DNA from: Aliikangiella coralliicola
Lineage (GTDB): Bacteria; Pseudomonadota; Gammaproteobacteria; Enterobacterales; Kangiellaceae
Direction of reading: 5' to 3'
DNA: 64,000 nt
NCBI RefSeq assembly: GCF_007004725.1
Contig: NZ_ML660161.1
Coordinates: forward strand, 62,001 to 126,000
Positions 18,841 through 27,879 of the stretch are shown here, in pieces. The notes below the pieces were generated by a model. The model was given only the letters and a program-made list of their open reading frames with translations, did no database searches and was not told the DNA's origin. Each line of letters starts with the position of its first letter. Position 1 is the first letter of the stretch. A program made the position numbers and the translations under genes.

Positions 18841-19155
18841 ATGGCTGAAATTAAACCCGTTACTGTGCATATCATGGGTAATGAATACCATGTTTCCAGC
18901 CCCGATGAGCAGGTTTCCAAACTCGAAGATGCAGCTAAAGATTTAGACCGCCGAATGCGAGAAATTAAGGCCGGCGGCAGAATTGTTGGCGTTGAGCGTA
19001 TTGCTGTGATGGCGGCGTTAAACATGGCCTACGAGCTACGCGAAGGTGAGTCCGGCGACTTTGAATCTGCAAAAAATGTATCTAAGCGGATCAAAAAGTT
19101 ACAACAAGATATCGATTCGGTACTAGCTTCTGATGCGCAAATGGAGTTAACATAG
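18841..19155 (+). CDS. zapA: Cell division protein ZapA
   Basis: 104 residues. Binds and bundles FtsZ filaments at the Z-ring. The N-terminal domain KPVTVHIMGNEYHVSSPDEQVSKLEDAAKDLDRRMREIK is typical, with the conserved VERIAVMAALNMAYEL helix and a C-terminal coiled coil (VSKRIKKLQQDIDSVLAS). Directly follows the TIGR02449 gene and precedes 6S RNA, as in E. coli and Pseudomonas. No oddities. Confidence 0.95.
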   Translation: MAEIKPVTVHIMGNEYHVSSPDEQVSKLEDAAKDLDRRMREIKAGGRIVGVERIAVMAALNMAYELREGESGDFESAKNVSKRIKKLQQDIDSVLASDAQMELT

Positions 19156-19164
19156 CTACTGAGT

Positions 19165-19349
19165 CAATCGCCTGCTTTGTGCGCCTAGCTGATGTAGTCC
19201 TTGAGCCGATAAATTTTATCTCTGGGAGTTCTTGTTAATTAATGGTGTGCAAGTCCGGCTCGTATCGGAAAGCCTGATTTGATTACGGAATTCCCCCCTG
19301 AACCTCCGGGTTCATGGGCGAGACCAGCAAACGGCAAAGCGGGTGATGG
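19165..19349 (+). ncRNA. ssrS: 6S RNA
   Basis: Mimics an open promoter and sequesters sigma-70 RNA polymerase in stationary phase. About 185 nt, the E. coli length. Ends are set by a closing stem: ATCGCCTGCTTTG (19167-19179) pairs with CAAAGCGGGTGAT (19335-19347) over 13 bp with two G-U pairs. Inside, CCTTGAGCCGATA and TCGGAAAGCC match conserved 6S segments, and the apical hairpin TGAACC-TCC-GGGTTCA lies between C- and G-runs. The site between zapA and fau is the conserved one. Exact ends are uncertain by a few bases. Confidence 0.92.
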
Positions 19350-19459
19350 CTTTTATCCCTTCTTTAATTGATGATAATTATCTCACTGCACCTCTTCATC
19401 TGGTTTTCAAACTTGGCCAAGATAAACACGCCCTAGATCATTGATAGTGAGTAAAAAAA

Positions 19460-20074
19460 GTGAGACCGCAACTAACAGCGATTGAGCAGCAAAAAAAATT
19501 AATTCGTCAGCAAACACGCCAACTACGTACTCAGATCGATCAACAAAGCGCTGCTATTGCAGCTAGAAACCTTTGTATCAACATTCAGGCGCTGACTTCC
19601 TATCAATCTGCAAAGGCAATTGCGTGTTTTCTTTCATTTGATGGTGAAATTAATACGGCACCAACGATTGATGCGCTGTTGGAAGATAAAGGCCGGTGTT
19701 TTTTACCAAAGCTTAAGCCCAGTAAACCGAATCGGCTGTGGTTTATGCCTTATGATGGCCAGACTCGGCTGTCGGTCAATCGGTTCGGGATCCCGGAAGT
19801 TGATAAACCCGTTAATTTAGCGATTAGAGTTTCCAGTTTGGATATTTTACTTATGCCGCTGGTTGCCTTTGATACAAAAGGAAATCGTTTAGGAATGGGG
19901 GGCGGGTTTTACGATGCCACTTTAGCTCATCTATTGTCGCCAGAATTTGCTGATAAAAGACCGCTGTGCATAGGAATTGCTTACGATGAGCAGCGGGTCT
20001 CAGCGATCCCTGCTCAAGAGTGGGACTATCCCCTTGACGGTGTGGTTACACCAACGAAATTTTACCAATTTTAG
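19460..20074 (+). CDS. fau: 5-formyltetrahydrofolate cyclo-ligase
   Basis: 204 residues (E. coli YgfA 182). Converts 5-formyl-THF to 5,10-methenyl-THF using ATP; cytoplasmic one-carbon metabolism. Visible motifs: N-terminal KKLIRQQTRQLRTQID (ATP-binding basic helix), AIACFLSFDGEINT, and the signature LGMGGGFYDATLA, with the closing WDYPLDGVVTPT. The start is GTG 19460; a stop lies four codons upstream and no ATG occurs early, but there is no clear ribosome binding site. It follows 6S RNA by 110 bases as in E. coli, where the two are co-transcribed. Confidence 0.93.
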   Translation: MRPQLTAIEQQKKLIRQQTRQLRTQIDQQSAAIAARNLCINIQALTSYQSAKAIACFLSFDGEINTAPTIDALLEDKGRCFLPKLKPSKPNRLWFMPYDGQTRLSVNRFGIPEVDKPVNLAIRVSSLDILLMPLVAFDTKGNRLGMGGGFYDATLAHLLSPEFADKRPLCIGIAYDEQRVSAIPAQEWDYPLDGVVTPTKFYQF

Positions 20075-20165
20075 CTGATTTAACCTGAGATTCATTATTC
20101 GCGACAAAGTTATTTGAGTGCTATCCAGAGAAGTCGTAGAGAAAAGAATTTTTTGTTTTTAAGAT

Positions 20166-20187
20166 AATCTCAATTTGAGAATTTTTG
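20166..20187 (+). terminator. Weak terminator candidate after fau
   Basis: TCTCA-ATT-TGAGA followed by ATTTTTG, 93 bases after the fau stop. The stem is only five to six base pairs and AT-rich, so this is a low-confidence call. Confidence 0.3.
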
Positions 20188-20202
20188 AAGCGAGCTAAAA
20201 GA

Positions 20203-20240
20203 AAAACAAGCCTTCGTATCATGAAGATAATAAGAAGGCT
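20203..20240 (-). terminator. Terminator of the 42-codon gene
   Basis: On the minus strand AGCCTTC (20240-20234) and GAAGGCT (20215-20209) form a 7-bp perfect stem with an 18-base loop, followed by TGTTTTTCTTTT. It lies 72 bases after the stop of the small membrane-peptide gene and points the right way for it. Confidence 0.55.
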
Positions 20241-20311
20241 AAATTTTCTCGTTGTTAGAATGATTACCAGTCAAAATTGGCTAATAACTAAAAACCTAAC
20301 ACACTGAGGGA

Positions 20312-20440
20312 TTACTCAACTGCTGATACTTGTACTTCTGTGCGTGTGTCTGCAACACTTACCCCACTAAAACTCGACAAAATCATGCCGATTCCAAGTA
20401 ACGCAGCCAGTACAACTAAAATATCTGGTTTACGTTTCAT
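20312..20440 (-). CDS. 42-residue single-membrane-helix peptide
   Basis: Starts MKRKPDILVVLAALLGIGM and ends VSVADTRTEVQVSAVE: a short basic N terminus, one hydrophobic helix (about residues 7-31) and a polar tail, giving either a membrane peptide with its C terminus outside or a cleaved signal (VSVADT is a possible site). The ATG at 20440 has GGAGA six bases upstream. A reading frame continues 33 codons further up, but those codons cross the ribosome binding site and look non-coding. A minus-strand terminator follows. Flanked by fau and rpiA on the other strand, so it is its own transcript. I do not recognise the family. Confidence 0.65.
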   Translation of the reverse strand: MKRKPDILVVLAALLGIGMILSSFSGVSVADTRTEVQVSAVE

Positions 20441-20834
20441 TTGGTTCTCCAATTTGCTTTTTTTAAGCAACCATTTTTTTATTAATGTTATTGGTATTAG
20501 GAGTCCCTTGCCATACAGCTTAAAATTAAATCCATTCACGCTTGCTAGCTACAACAAATTAATACAGCTAAATTAAAGCGGACAAACAACATACTCCTGT
20601 TTTTTGACATGATCAAGCCTATTTGCCAAAAAATTGGCTAAATTCTAATCAGGTCACATTTTCGGTGTGAAAGATTCGTTTCTGGTGATGGGTAAAGCTT
20701 GTATAATCAATTAACGAAGGCAATTTAAAAAAATGTTTAGCGCGGTTTTGACAGCATAAAAAAGCGTCAAAATTTTCGAAAAAATTCTGTTGATCAATCG
20801 TTGATCTCAACCATTAAATTGGAAAAAAAGTATC
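20441..20834. other. Gap upstream of rpiA and of the small membrane-peptide gene
   Basis: 394 bases without a convincing gene. TTGCTT / AAGCAA (20454-20470) forms a small hairpin just upstream of the ribosome binding site of the 42-codon gene. TATAAT at 20702-20707 is a possible rpiA -10, without a good -35. TTTTGAC (20746-20752) and GTCAAAA (20766-20772) form an inverted repeat 60 bases before rpiA that may be an operator. Confidence 0.4.
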
Positions 20835-21491
20835 ATGGATAAACAACATCAGCTCAAAATTGAAGCAGCAAAAGTTGCTCTGAAATACCTTCAAGATGGC
20901 GAAATTATTGGGATTGGTACAGGATCAACAGTGAACTGTTTTATCGATTTATTAGCCGATCATAAACATCGAATTAAAGCTGCTGTTTCTAGTTCTGAAG
21001 CATCGACCGAGCGACTTAAAAAATTGAATATTGAGGTCATTGATTTAAACGAAGCTGATGAGATCCCGGTTTACATCGATGGTGCTGACGAGACCAATCA
21101 TCAACTCGAATTAATCAAAGGTGGCGGCGGCGCATTGACCCGAGAAAAAGTGATTGCTGCGGTAGCACAAAAATTTGTTTGTATTGCTGACCAATCTAAA
21201 TATGTTGAAACCCTCGGAAAGTTTCCTCTGCCGGTAGAGGTTGTACCAATGGCACGAAGCCAGGTTGCCAGAGAATTAGTTAAACTTGGTGGTGATCCTG
21301 CCTATCGAACTGGCTTTGTTACGGATAATGGAAATGTGATTCTCGATGTCTATAACCTTGAAATCACACAGCCCCAAATTCTTGAATCTGAAATTAACCA
21401 GATTACCGGTGTTGTGACTAATGGACTTTTTGCACGTCGGCCGGCTGATCATTTAATTTTAGCGACTGATTCTGGAATAAAGGAATATTAG
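20835..21491 (+). CDS. rpiA: Ribose-5-phosphate isomerase A
   Basis: 218 residues. Interconverts ribose-5-phosphate and ribulose-5-phosphate in the pentose phosphate pathway. All signature loops are present: [54 protein letters not shown] (with the catalytic Glu and Lys) and [25 protein letters not shown]. Full length and undisturbed. Same general location as in E. coli, near ygfA. Possible upstream regulatory repeats are described in the preceding gap. Confidence 0.97.
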   Translation: MDKQHQLKIEAAKVALKYLQDGEIIGIGTGSTVNCFIDLLADHKHRIKAAVSSSEASTERLKKLNIEVIDLNEADEIPVYIDGADETNHQLELIKGGGGALTREKVIAAVAQKFVCIADQSKYVETLGKFPLPVEVVPMARSQVARELVKLGGDPAYRTGFVTDNGNVILDVYNLEITQPQILESEINQITGVVTNGLFARRPADHLILATDSGIKEY

Positions 21492-21530
21492 AATATATCT
21501 CAGTAAAAGATTTTTCATGAAGTCGCTTCT

Positions 21531-21560
21531 GTTTTTATTAACATCAAGTTGATAAAAAAC
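21531..21560. terminator. AT-rich hairpin between rpiA and regA
   Basis: GTTTTTATTAAC pairs with GTTGATAAAAAAC, 12 bp with one bulge and a G-U pair, loop ATCAA. It lies between convergent rpiA and regA. Lacks a clean U-tract, so termination is inferred mainly from position. Confidence 0.4.
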
Positions 21561-21585
21561 TGGCCGACCTAAAAATTCAGATCAA

Positions 21586-21605
21586 TTTAACCTGAATTCG
21601 GGATA
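21586..21605. repeat. Dispersed near-palindromic repeat, copy 2
   Basis: TTTAACCTGAATTCGGGATA is the reverse complement of the 3617-3636 copy with two differences. AATTCAG (21574-21580) and CTGAATT (21592-21598) also allow a local hairpin. Lies 12 bases beyond the regA stop codon, between convergent genes. Confidence 0.6.
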
Positions 21606-21617
21606 ACTTATCAAATA

Positions 21618-22151
21618 TCAGAATTTAGCTGGCTTTTTAGCGAGCTTTCGCTGAAGTGTGCGACGATGCATTCCCAGTGCGCGTGCGGAAGCAGAGATGT
21701 TTCCCTGGTTGTCCGACAAAACTTTTTGAATGTGTTCCCATTCTAGCCTGTCGACCGACATGGGTTTTGGATTGATAGGTGTCTCTTCGCCGAGATTCTT
21801 TTCCTGAAGATGTTCGAGGATCTCTCTCGCTGTTATTGGTTTGGCCAGGTAATCATCAGCCCCCAGTTTAATCGCTTCAACTGCAGTAGAAATACTGGCG
21901 TATCCAGTGAGTAAAATAATTCGGCTTTGTGGGTTAGACACTTTGATTTTCTTGATCCAGCGAAGCCCGGAATCAGAATCGAGTTTCAGGTCTAACAACA
22001 CAACCGGTTCGCGTTCTGCGGCGATTTTTTCAATTGCATCAGATGGATGAGCAAAATGCTGTACCTGACAATCCATGCGCTTTAAGCTTCGAGTTAAAAT
22101 TTCGCGAAAAACTGAGTCATCATCGATAATGAAAATCTTTAATATTGTCAC
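21618..22151 (-). CDS. regA: RegA/PrrA/RoxR-type response regulator
   Basis: 177 residues. Receiver domain with acidic pocket IIDDD (9-12), phospho-acceptor D54 (VVLLDLKLD) and K104 (DDYLAKPI). A linker and a Fis-type helix-turn-helix follow: HIQKVLSDNQGNISASARALGMHRRTLQRKLAKK, the almost invariant RegA recognition helix. No AAA+ domain, as expected for RegA rather than NtrC. It is downstream of the cognate kinase by 96 bases. In other proteobacteria RegA/PrrA/RoxR adjusts respiration, terminal oxidases and carbon or energy pathways to redox state. Confidence 0.92.
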   Translation of the reverse strand: MTILKIFIIDDDSVFREILTRSLKRMDCQVQHFAHPSDAIEKIAAEREPVVLLDLKLDSDSGLRWIKKIKVSNPQSRIILLTGYASISTAVEAIKLGADDYLAKPITAREILEHLQEKNLGEETPINPKPMSVDRLEWEHIQKVLSDNQGNISASARALGMHRRTLQRKLAKKPAKF

Positions 22152-22247
22152 TTTGTCGTCTCTTAACCGTTAATTGAGTACAACTAATTTTAGGATTATA
22201 GTTAACCTTACTGAATGAACCTGACGTTAGGATAAATAATAATCAGG

Positions 22248-23597
22248 TCAGAACGAAAGCAACTTTGGCATATTAATCCGAGTAAGCGTTCCACCATGGT
22301 CGGCTTCCAGTAGCTGAACTTTTCCGCCATACCGTTCGATGCTGGCGTTTGATAAAAACAACCCCCAGCCCAGTCCGCCGGGTTTTTGTGTTTCCTGGAT
22401 GCTCGCTCCAAGTGAACGCTTCATTTCCGGTGTAATTCCCTGGCCAAAATCGGTTATATCAATGGTGAGATCCTGCTCGCTAAAATGACAATTGATCTCA
22501 ACAATGTCATTGCCGTTTTCAATACTGGCGTCTGCTGCGTTGTCTAACAGGTTAGTGACAGCTTGCTCAACACTGATTGGGATATTTTGGACGTAAGTAT
22601 CAAAGGCTTTGCTCCATTGTTGTTTTAGTGCAATTTGTGGCCGAAATACTAACCAGTTGTCGATGATGGCTTGTAATCGATGTTTAAGTATTTCTCCATT
22701 GTCGGCGCGCTTGTCGAGTGTTTCCTGACTGAGCTGTTTTTTGATTTTGTGGCTTTTTTCACTGAGTGACTGAATAATATTTCGACAGTTCGCTATTTGA
22801 GCGGAAAGCAGTTGCATGTCCTGGTTGATTTCTTGCGCTAAGGGTTCGTGTTTCAAATCATCAATAATAATCGCCATGGTTGCTAGCGGAGTCCCAAGTT
22901 CGTGAGCGGCGCTGGCGGACATAATACCTAAACTTAAAATTTGTTCGTCTTTTAACTGTTTTTCGCGAAGCGATTGAATCCTATGTTCTTGTTTACGCAT
23001 TGAGTGACGCGTCAGCAGTCCGAAAATAGAAATCAATATAACCGTGATCACAAAATTTACCCACATTCCTGCCAGATGTAAGTGAAATGAAGACAGAGGA
23101 CTCGAATCTGCCAGTTCCAAAGGACGCTGATAGATATTTAATAAAGAATAAAGAATTAGCTGAAGCACTGACACCAAAAGTAGATCACGGGGTTTGAGCA
23201 TTAATGTTCCGAGTGCGATAGAAAGTAGTAGCAGATAAATAAACGGATTATTCGCACCGCCGGAAAAATAAACCAGTCCTGCGAGTATTAACGAGTCTGT
23301 TGCTATGTGCGTTAACAATTCGAAAGAGCTGACACTTCTTTCTTGCCTGGCACGTAGAATGTTAAAAATTTGAAAACCGACTTCGAATGCTAACAATGCA
23401 AATAGCCAATTGAGCGGTAGACGAATGTCCAGATAGAGGGTAGCAAATAAAATCAATGCTAACTGGCAAATAATTGCGATCGATCTGACCCGATTTAAAA
23501 TTCGCACATTTTCCAGATTTGCCTGGCGATTTTGGGGATTAATATTTTCAAACATCGATTTGAGCCTGTTGAGCGTTGGTCTGTCATCCAAGACCAT
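22248..23597 (-). CDS. regB: RegB/PrrB/RoxS-type redox sensor histidine kinase
   Basis: 449 residues, with a membrane-embedded sensor of about six helices (residues 40-195), then DHp and catalytic ATPase domains. Three RegB hallmarks are present: the quinone-binding heptad GGANNPF (113-119), the H-box AAHELGTPLAT with H232, and a cysteine at 271 (IANCRNII) matching the redox-active Cys of Rhodobacter RegB. ATP-binding boxes: NLLDNAADAS, DFGQGI, GGLGWGLFLS. Starts at ATG 23597; ATG 23555 (MFENINPQ) is also possible. Senses the ubiquinone pool and disulfide state by family knowledge. Operon with regA. Confidence 0.93.
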   Translation of the reverse strand: MVLDDRPTLNRLKSMFENINPQNRQANLENVRILNRVRSIAIICQLALILFATLYLDIRLPLNWLFALLAFEVGFQIFNILRARQERSVSSFELLTHIATDSLILAGLVYFSGGANNPFIYLLLLSIALGTLMLKPRDLLLVSVLQLILYSLLNIYQRPLELADSSPLSSFHLHLAGMWVNFVITVILISIFGLLTRHSMRKQEHRIQSLREKQLKDEQILSLGIMSASAAHELGTPLATMAIIIDDLKHEPLAQEINQDMQLLSAQIANCRNIIQSLSEKSHKIKKQLSQETLDKRADNGEILKHRLQAIIDNWLVFRPQIALKQQWSKAFDTYVQNIPISVEQAVTNLLDNAADASIENGNDIVEINCHFSEQDLTIDITDFGQGITPEMKRSLGASIQETQKPGGLGWGLFLSNASIERYGGKVQLLEADHGGTLTRINMPKLLSF

Positions 23598-23863
23598 CTA
23601 ATTACTAAGACCACATAATCTTAAGCGTTGGTTCACTAATTTTCTATTTTACAAGGCTGTATCGAGAATACCACTGCGACAAGTTGTCACATGAGTCGCC
23701 TAAGGATCGAGATAAGGAGCAAGAATTCAGGTTAATTGAGAGCAATCAAGGAGAGGCTAACTGTAAGATTGATAACAACAATGCTGATTATCGTGAAATA
23801 ATCAGCATTGTGAGTGGGTTCGGATAACCTAATCCGACTTAATGGTGAATTATTTGTCGCAGA

Positions 23864-26800
23864 CTAGAACTTATAAGTCATACTCGCAAATAACGATTGA
23901 CCGACCTGATCATAACCAGACGAAACAAGACGACCACCACGATTTGAACCGGCTGATGGATTAACTAACGGTGGCTCTTCATCCAGCAGGTTAGATATCC
24001 CAACGGTTAGTTGCCAGTCACTGTTAGGTGTCCAGGTGACCGATGCATCGTGGATCCACTGTGATTCAGCTTCGCACACCAACACGACATTGGGGTTACC
24101 TACTAACACAGTGCTATCAGCTGCGGTGTAACAGTCTGCTGAGAGATCGGCATCTCTACCGATTTGGGTATCGTCCACAAAACGTGAAACCAGGGTGTAT
24201 TGAAAGTCGCCATGAGTTAACGACAAGGTGTTCAAGAAACGGTTTTCCGGCGTACCAAACTCGCCGACCAGATCATGAACAGGATCATCGTCCAGGACTT
24301 TTTCAGTACGCTCGTCTTGAATGGTTAGCTGCGTATTCCAGGCCAACTGCATGTCGCCGAAATTGTAACCTAGCCGAGTATTTAAATCCCAACCGGTTGA
24401 GGTTTCCAACCCGACGTTGATAAAAGACGCATCGACAATGGTTGGGAAGTTCAATTGCTCAGTGCCAGGAACCGGGTTGGTATTTCTGGTCACACGAGAG
24501 CAGTAGGAACTTGCCAGATTCGCTTCCCCGAAAATACAGTTGTTCATTATCACACCGGCGCCAATGGAACGAATGGTATCTTCAATTTCAATGTCGAAAT
24601 AGGTGATTGCAAAATCGAAACTGACATCGCCATCATTGATTGGTGCTACCTTCAAAGTCACTGTGGTTTGTTCGGATGTTTCAGGTTTCAAGTCAGAAAC
24701 ATTACCGCCGATTCGAACCGGGATTGTGGTAGTTCCCAAGCTTCCAAGAAAGGTTGGATCGGCACCTTGTTGAATACAGTTAGCCAGTGCTGTTGCACTA
24801 CGTCTGTCTAATGCTGCGTTATAGGTTGAACCGTCCCATCCTGCACCGGCGTTAGTGACATGACAAGGATCTGCGGCACCGGAAACGCCGTCAAACTGGT
24901 CGCCTAAAAATTGTTCTCTCAAGTTAGGTGCTCGAAACGAAGTGCCATAGGCGGCGCTGACAGTTACCCAGTCGACCGGCGAATAGGTTACACGAAGACG
25001 TTCGGTATTTTGACTACCAAAATTAGATTCGTCGGTGGCTCTTGCGGCGATATCAACTTCGAGTAAGTCTGCGCCACTAACGCCAACCAGAATCGGCAGG
25101 TTAAGCTCTGCGTAGTATTCTGTAATATCACGAGAGCCAGTCGTTGCACCTTCTGTTGATGGATTTTCTGCCGCGTGAGCACCATGCGAGCTTAAGAAGT
25201 CAGCGCGTGAACGAATGGAGTCTCTCCGATACTCTGCGCCGATTGCGATGCTCGCCGAGCCGCCATCTTCAAAATCGAAAAGTTCGCCGCCCACGAAAGC
25301 CTGAAACATAGTTTGTTCAACTTCAGTGGTGTTAACCCGCTCGCCCATCAAGTACTCTCTTTCTGCATCGGTTGCAAAAGTTCCAGAGAAACTTCCACTA
25401 TTGTTGTACAAGCTTGGGTGGAATGCCTGAAAAGGGACACACTGAGACGGTGTGATAAAACCCTGTCCGGCATTAACATTGAGTGTATAGCCGCAAACCA
25501 CATTACCGTTTACATCTAATCGTTGAGTATCCAAACTTAACGCCAGTCGATCTTCATTCAGTTGTGGTTGCGATTGAACACCGGTGCCTCGATCATAAGT
25601 TGCAGAAATATCCCAGTTCCAACCTTTTTGAGCGGCCCATTCGCCGGAAATATCTCCCCTTAAACCGGCCACGGCGCGAAAATGATCAAGCTCAACATCA
25701 CGGGTCTGGTTAAGATCATCAAAAGTGATAATGTTTAACGCGTCAACACCAAACGGGTTTAAAGGATTCACTGCCAGGATTGGATCGCCGTTCGCATCTC
25801 TAACAATATTACCGTCGGCATCTTCTTGCGGAATCATGGCATTTAACGCAACAAATGCTTGCTCCGCCGCGGCGGTATTGGTCAGGTGGCGGTGAAAGTA
25901 GGAAGTTTCATAATAAAGTTCCGAGCTAGTGCTTTCTCCCCACTCTGGTAAATAGGTACCTCTGGCAACAACTGAGAAACGGGTAACCGGCTGAACCAGA
26001 TCTGCTCTCATTCTTTCTTTTTGATCATTGTAAAAAGGATCGTAAGAATAAAATCGGAATGAGTCTCCATTGTCGTCTAGCTGGCATCCGCCCCAACAAG
26101 GAAAACTGGATGGTGAATTTGGTAATCCTAAAGGCGAGCTCCAGTTAGTAATCGGTTGCCCGGTAATCGGATTGGTTAGATCGGAAACCCCTTCGGTAAA
26201 ATGTGCCCAGTCACCCGGTGAAGGTGTTGAGACGTCGCCAAATGGAATCGCGGCATTGTCCCAGAATCCGCTACGACAGTAAGAATAAATTGCGCCGGTA
26301 TTAGTATCTCTTAATCGTGACTTCATACAATCAATACGATCACCGGTTGCGATTCTTTCTCTATCATAAAACTCTGCGCCGAACACAAAAGTTGAGCGTT
26401 CTGATTCTAATCCTGTGGCGAAGGAGAATTGTTTTATCTGACCGCCGTCATCGACAGGACTATTAATCGTCGCTGAAAATTGCATACCATCAATATGATC
26501 TTTCAAAATAATATTGACCACTCCAGCTACAGCATCAGCGCCATAAATTGCTGATGCGGAATCTGATAGTACTTCAATTCTTTCAACCATTTCGAAAGGT
26601 ATCATGCTAATGTCCGGTTGTGCTGGTGCACCTCGAACGCCAGAAGCACCGAGTCGACGGCCATTAATTAAAATTAATGTTCGCTCTGGTCCTAAACCTC
26701 TTAGTCCAACATTTGAAGATCCAACGCCACCGGTTGGTGGTGCTTCTGTTGCGTTTGAATTACCTGAGTTTGAATTAAAAGTTTCGTCGAATTGCTGACC

Positions 26801-27076
26801 GTTAGACAAACTCATCCGTTGCAACATTTGCGCGACACTGGTAATGCCTGATTTTTTTGCTTCCTCTGTTTTTAAAATTTGAATGGGAGATGCACTGGAA
26901 AATTCATCGCGGCGGATACGAGATCCTGTCACCAGAATTTTTTCTTCTTCAGTTGCTTCCTCTTCAGCGGCATAGGCTGTGGAAATGCCAATTGAATGAA
27001 AAGCCCCTAACGCTAATGCAAGTTTTATCGACTGCCTTAGTATTGATTTTTTCGGATTGAATTTATAGTTATTCAT
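23864..27076 (-). CDS. TonB-dependent outer-membrane receptor
   Basis: 1070 residues from ATG 27076 (GGAG upstream); a frame extension of 27 codons is not needed. Signal peptide of about 37 residues ending STAYA. The TonB-box region is KILVTGSRIRR; the plug follows (about 50-200) with VGLRGLGPERTLILINGRRL and IERIEVLSDSASAIYGADAVAGVVNIILK-type strands, then a large 22-strand barrel ending in aromatic F (SMTYKF). The class is that with long loops seen in Xanthomonas, Shewanella and marine bacteria, often for sugars, peptides or other large nutrients; the substrate is not visible. It stands alone, with a long AT-rich leader and no adjacent enzyme set. Confidence 0.93.
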   Translation of the reverse strand: MNNYKFNPKKSILRQSIKLALALGAFHSIGISTAYAAEEEATEEEKILVTGSRIRRDEFSSASPIQILKTEEAKKSGITSVAQMLQRMSLSNGQQFDETFNSNSGNSNATEAPPTGGVGSSNVGLRGLGPERTLILINGRRLGASGVRGAPAQPDISMIPFEMVERIEVLSDSASAIYGADAVAGVVNIILKDHIDGMQFSATINSPVDDGGQIKQFSFATGLESERSTFVFGAEFYDRERIATGDRIDCMKSRLRDTNTGAIYSYCRSGFWDNAAIPFGDVSTPSPGDWAHFTEGVSDLTNPITGQPITNWSSPLGLPNSPSSFPCWGGCQLDDNGDSFRFYSYDPFYNDQKERMRADLVQPVTRFSVVARGTYLPEWGESTSSELYYETSYFHRHLTNTAAAEQAFVALNAMIPQEDADGNIVRDANGDPILAVNPLNPFGVDALNIITFDDLNQTRDVELDHFRAVAGLRGDISGEWAAQKGWNWDISATYDRGTGVQSQPQLNEDRLALSLDTQRLDVNGNVVCGYTLNVNAGQGFITPSQCVPFQAFHPSLYNNSGSFSGTFATDAEREYLMGERVNTTEVEQTMFQAFVGGELFDFEDGGSASIAIGAEYRRDSIRSRADFLSSHGAHAAENPSTEGATTGSRDITEYYAELNLPILVGVSGADLLEVDIAARATDESNFGSQNTERLRVTYSPVDWVTVSAAYGTSFRAPNLREQFLGDQFDGVSGAADPCHVTNAGAGWDGSTYNAALDRRSATALANCIQQGADPTFLGSLGTTTIPVRIGGNVSDLKPETSEQTTVTLKVAPINDGDVSFDFAITYFDIEIEDTIRSIGAGVIMNNCIFGEANLASSYCSRVTRNTNPVPGTEQLNFPTIVDASFINVGLETSTGWDLNTRLGYNFGDMQLAWNTQLTIQDERTEKVLDDDPVHDLVGEFGTPENRFLNTLSLTHGDFQYTLVSRFVDDTQIGRDADLSADCYTAADSTVLVGNPNVVLVCEAESQWIHDASVTWTPNSDWQLTVGISNLLDEEPPLVNPSAGSNRGGRLVSSGYDQVGQSLFASMTYKF

Positions 27077-27130
27077 AAAAACTCCATGATTGGTTTTATA
27101 ATTATTGTGTACATAGACACGTTTATTTTT

Positions 27131-27163
27131 TTCGAATGATTCAATATTTCGAACCATTCAATT
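27131..27163. repeat. Tandem 16-base direct repeat in the receptor leader
   Basis: TTCGAATGATTCAATA (27131-27146) and TTCGAACCATTCAATT (27148-27163) agree at 13 of 16 positions with a 17-base period. They lie 55-87 bases upstream of the receptor start, the right place for two operator half-sites. Each TTCGAA is itself palindromic. Confidence 0.45.
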
Positions 27164-27879
27164 CACTTTGTAAATTGGCCTCCTACCAAAAAACGGAATT
27201 AAAAAAATAAAATTACGTTTTTAATTTGGCCGCTGGCTCAAAGCGAAAATCATTCTTACATAGAGATAAAATGAACTGAAACGAACGAGAGGTTGTTATC
27301 CTTGAATTAATCTTGAATAGGGTTTAATAAAAATTGAATCAATATTTTTAATAACTCTGATTAACAGAAAAAAATTATTAAATAATAAAAATTAAACAAA
27401 AGGCGTTAATTAGTTTTTGCCTTTTTTTAAAATTCAAACAATAAAAAATTCAGTTAAATAGTACCAAAAATTAGCATCAAAATATTTATTGAGTGAATAG
27501 AAAAATCAGATTTGGTTTCGATCTAAAAAATAAATTTAAAAAAACAAATTGAAAAAAACTAGTGAAAATTTTAAATGTGGAAGCTGAAAAAAATGGCGTA
27601 GTTGATCGTTTGGTATTTTCTTTTTTTGCAAGTGAGTCTTTATTTTCAAGGTAATATACCTGATAGCCAGCCTAGTTTATTTAAACTATCAGAAATACAA
27701 ATGATTAACTTCATAATTATTGATGGGTGTTCAAGAAAACTTAAAATGTATCTCAGATTGATTATTGTGTTAACAAGTTAAAAATAATACGGTATATGTC
27801 AGATAAGGCATTGGCCTTATCTATAGTTTATGAGAAATTAAAAATTATATGGAAAACTTTAAAAAGGAGAATAGAAAGG
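27164..27879. other. Long AT-rich intergenic region
   Basis: About 715 bases between the divergent TonB receptor and the secreted Cys-protein gene. Very rich in A and T runs, with no convincing reading frame, tRNA or hairpin. Probably holds the promoters of both genes; I cannot assign one clearly. It is markedly more AT-rich than the flanking genes. Confidence 0.5.

Noticed and set aside
19156-19459. Protein-coding content between zapA and fau
   Set aside because: No frame with a start signal; the region is explained by 6S RNA.
20441-20539. Longer version of the 42-residue peptide
   Set aside because: The extra 33 codons run through the ribosome binding site and hairpin, and begin at a poorer start.
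20600-20640. TTGACA boxes (20604, 20747) as rpiA promoter
   Set aside because: No -10 hexamer lies at 16-18 bases from either; only TATAAT at 20702 remains as a weak candidate.
24043-24811. Open frames antisense to the TonB receptor (118-125 codons)
   Set aside because: They mirror the receptor codons, lack ribosome binding sites and have no recognisable domain.
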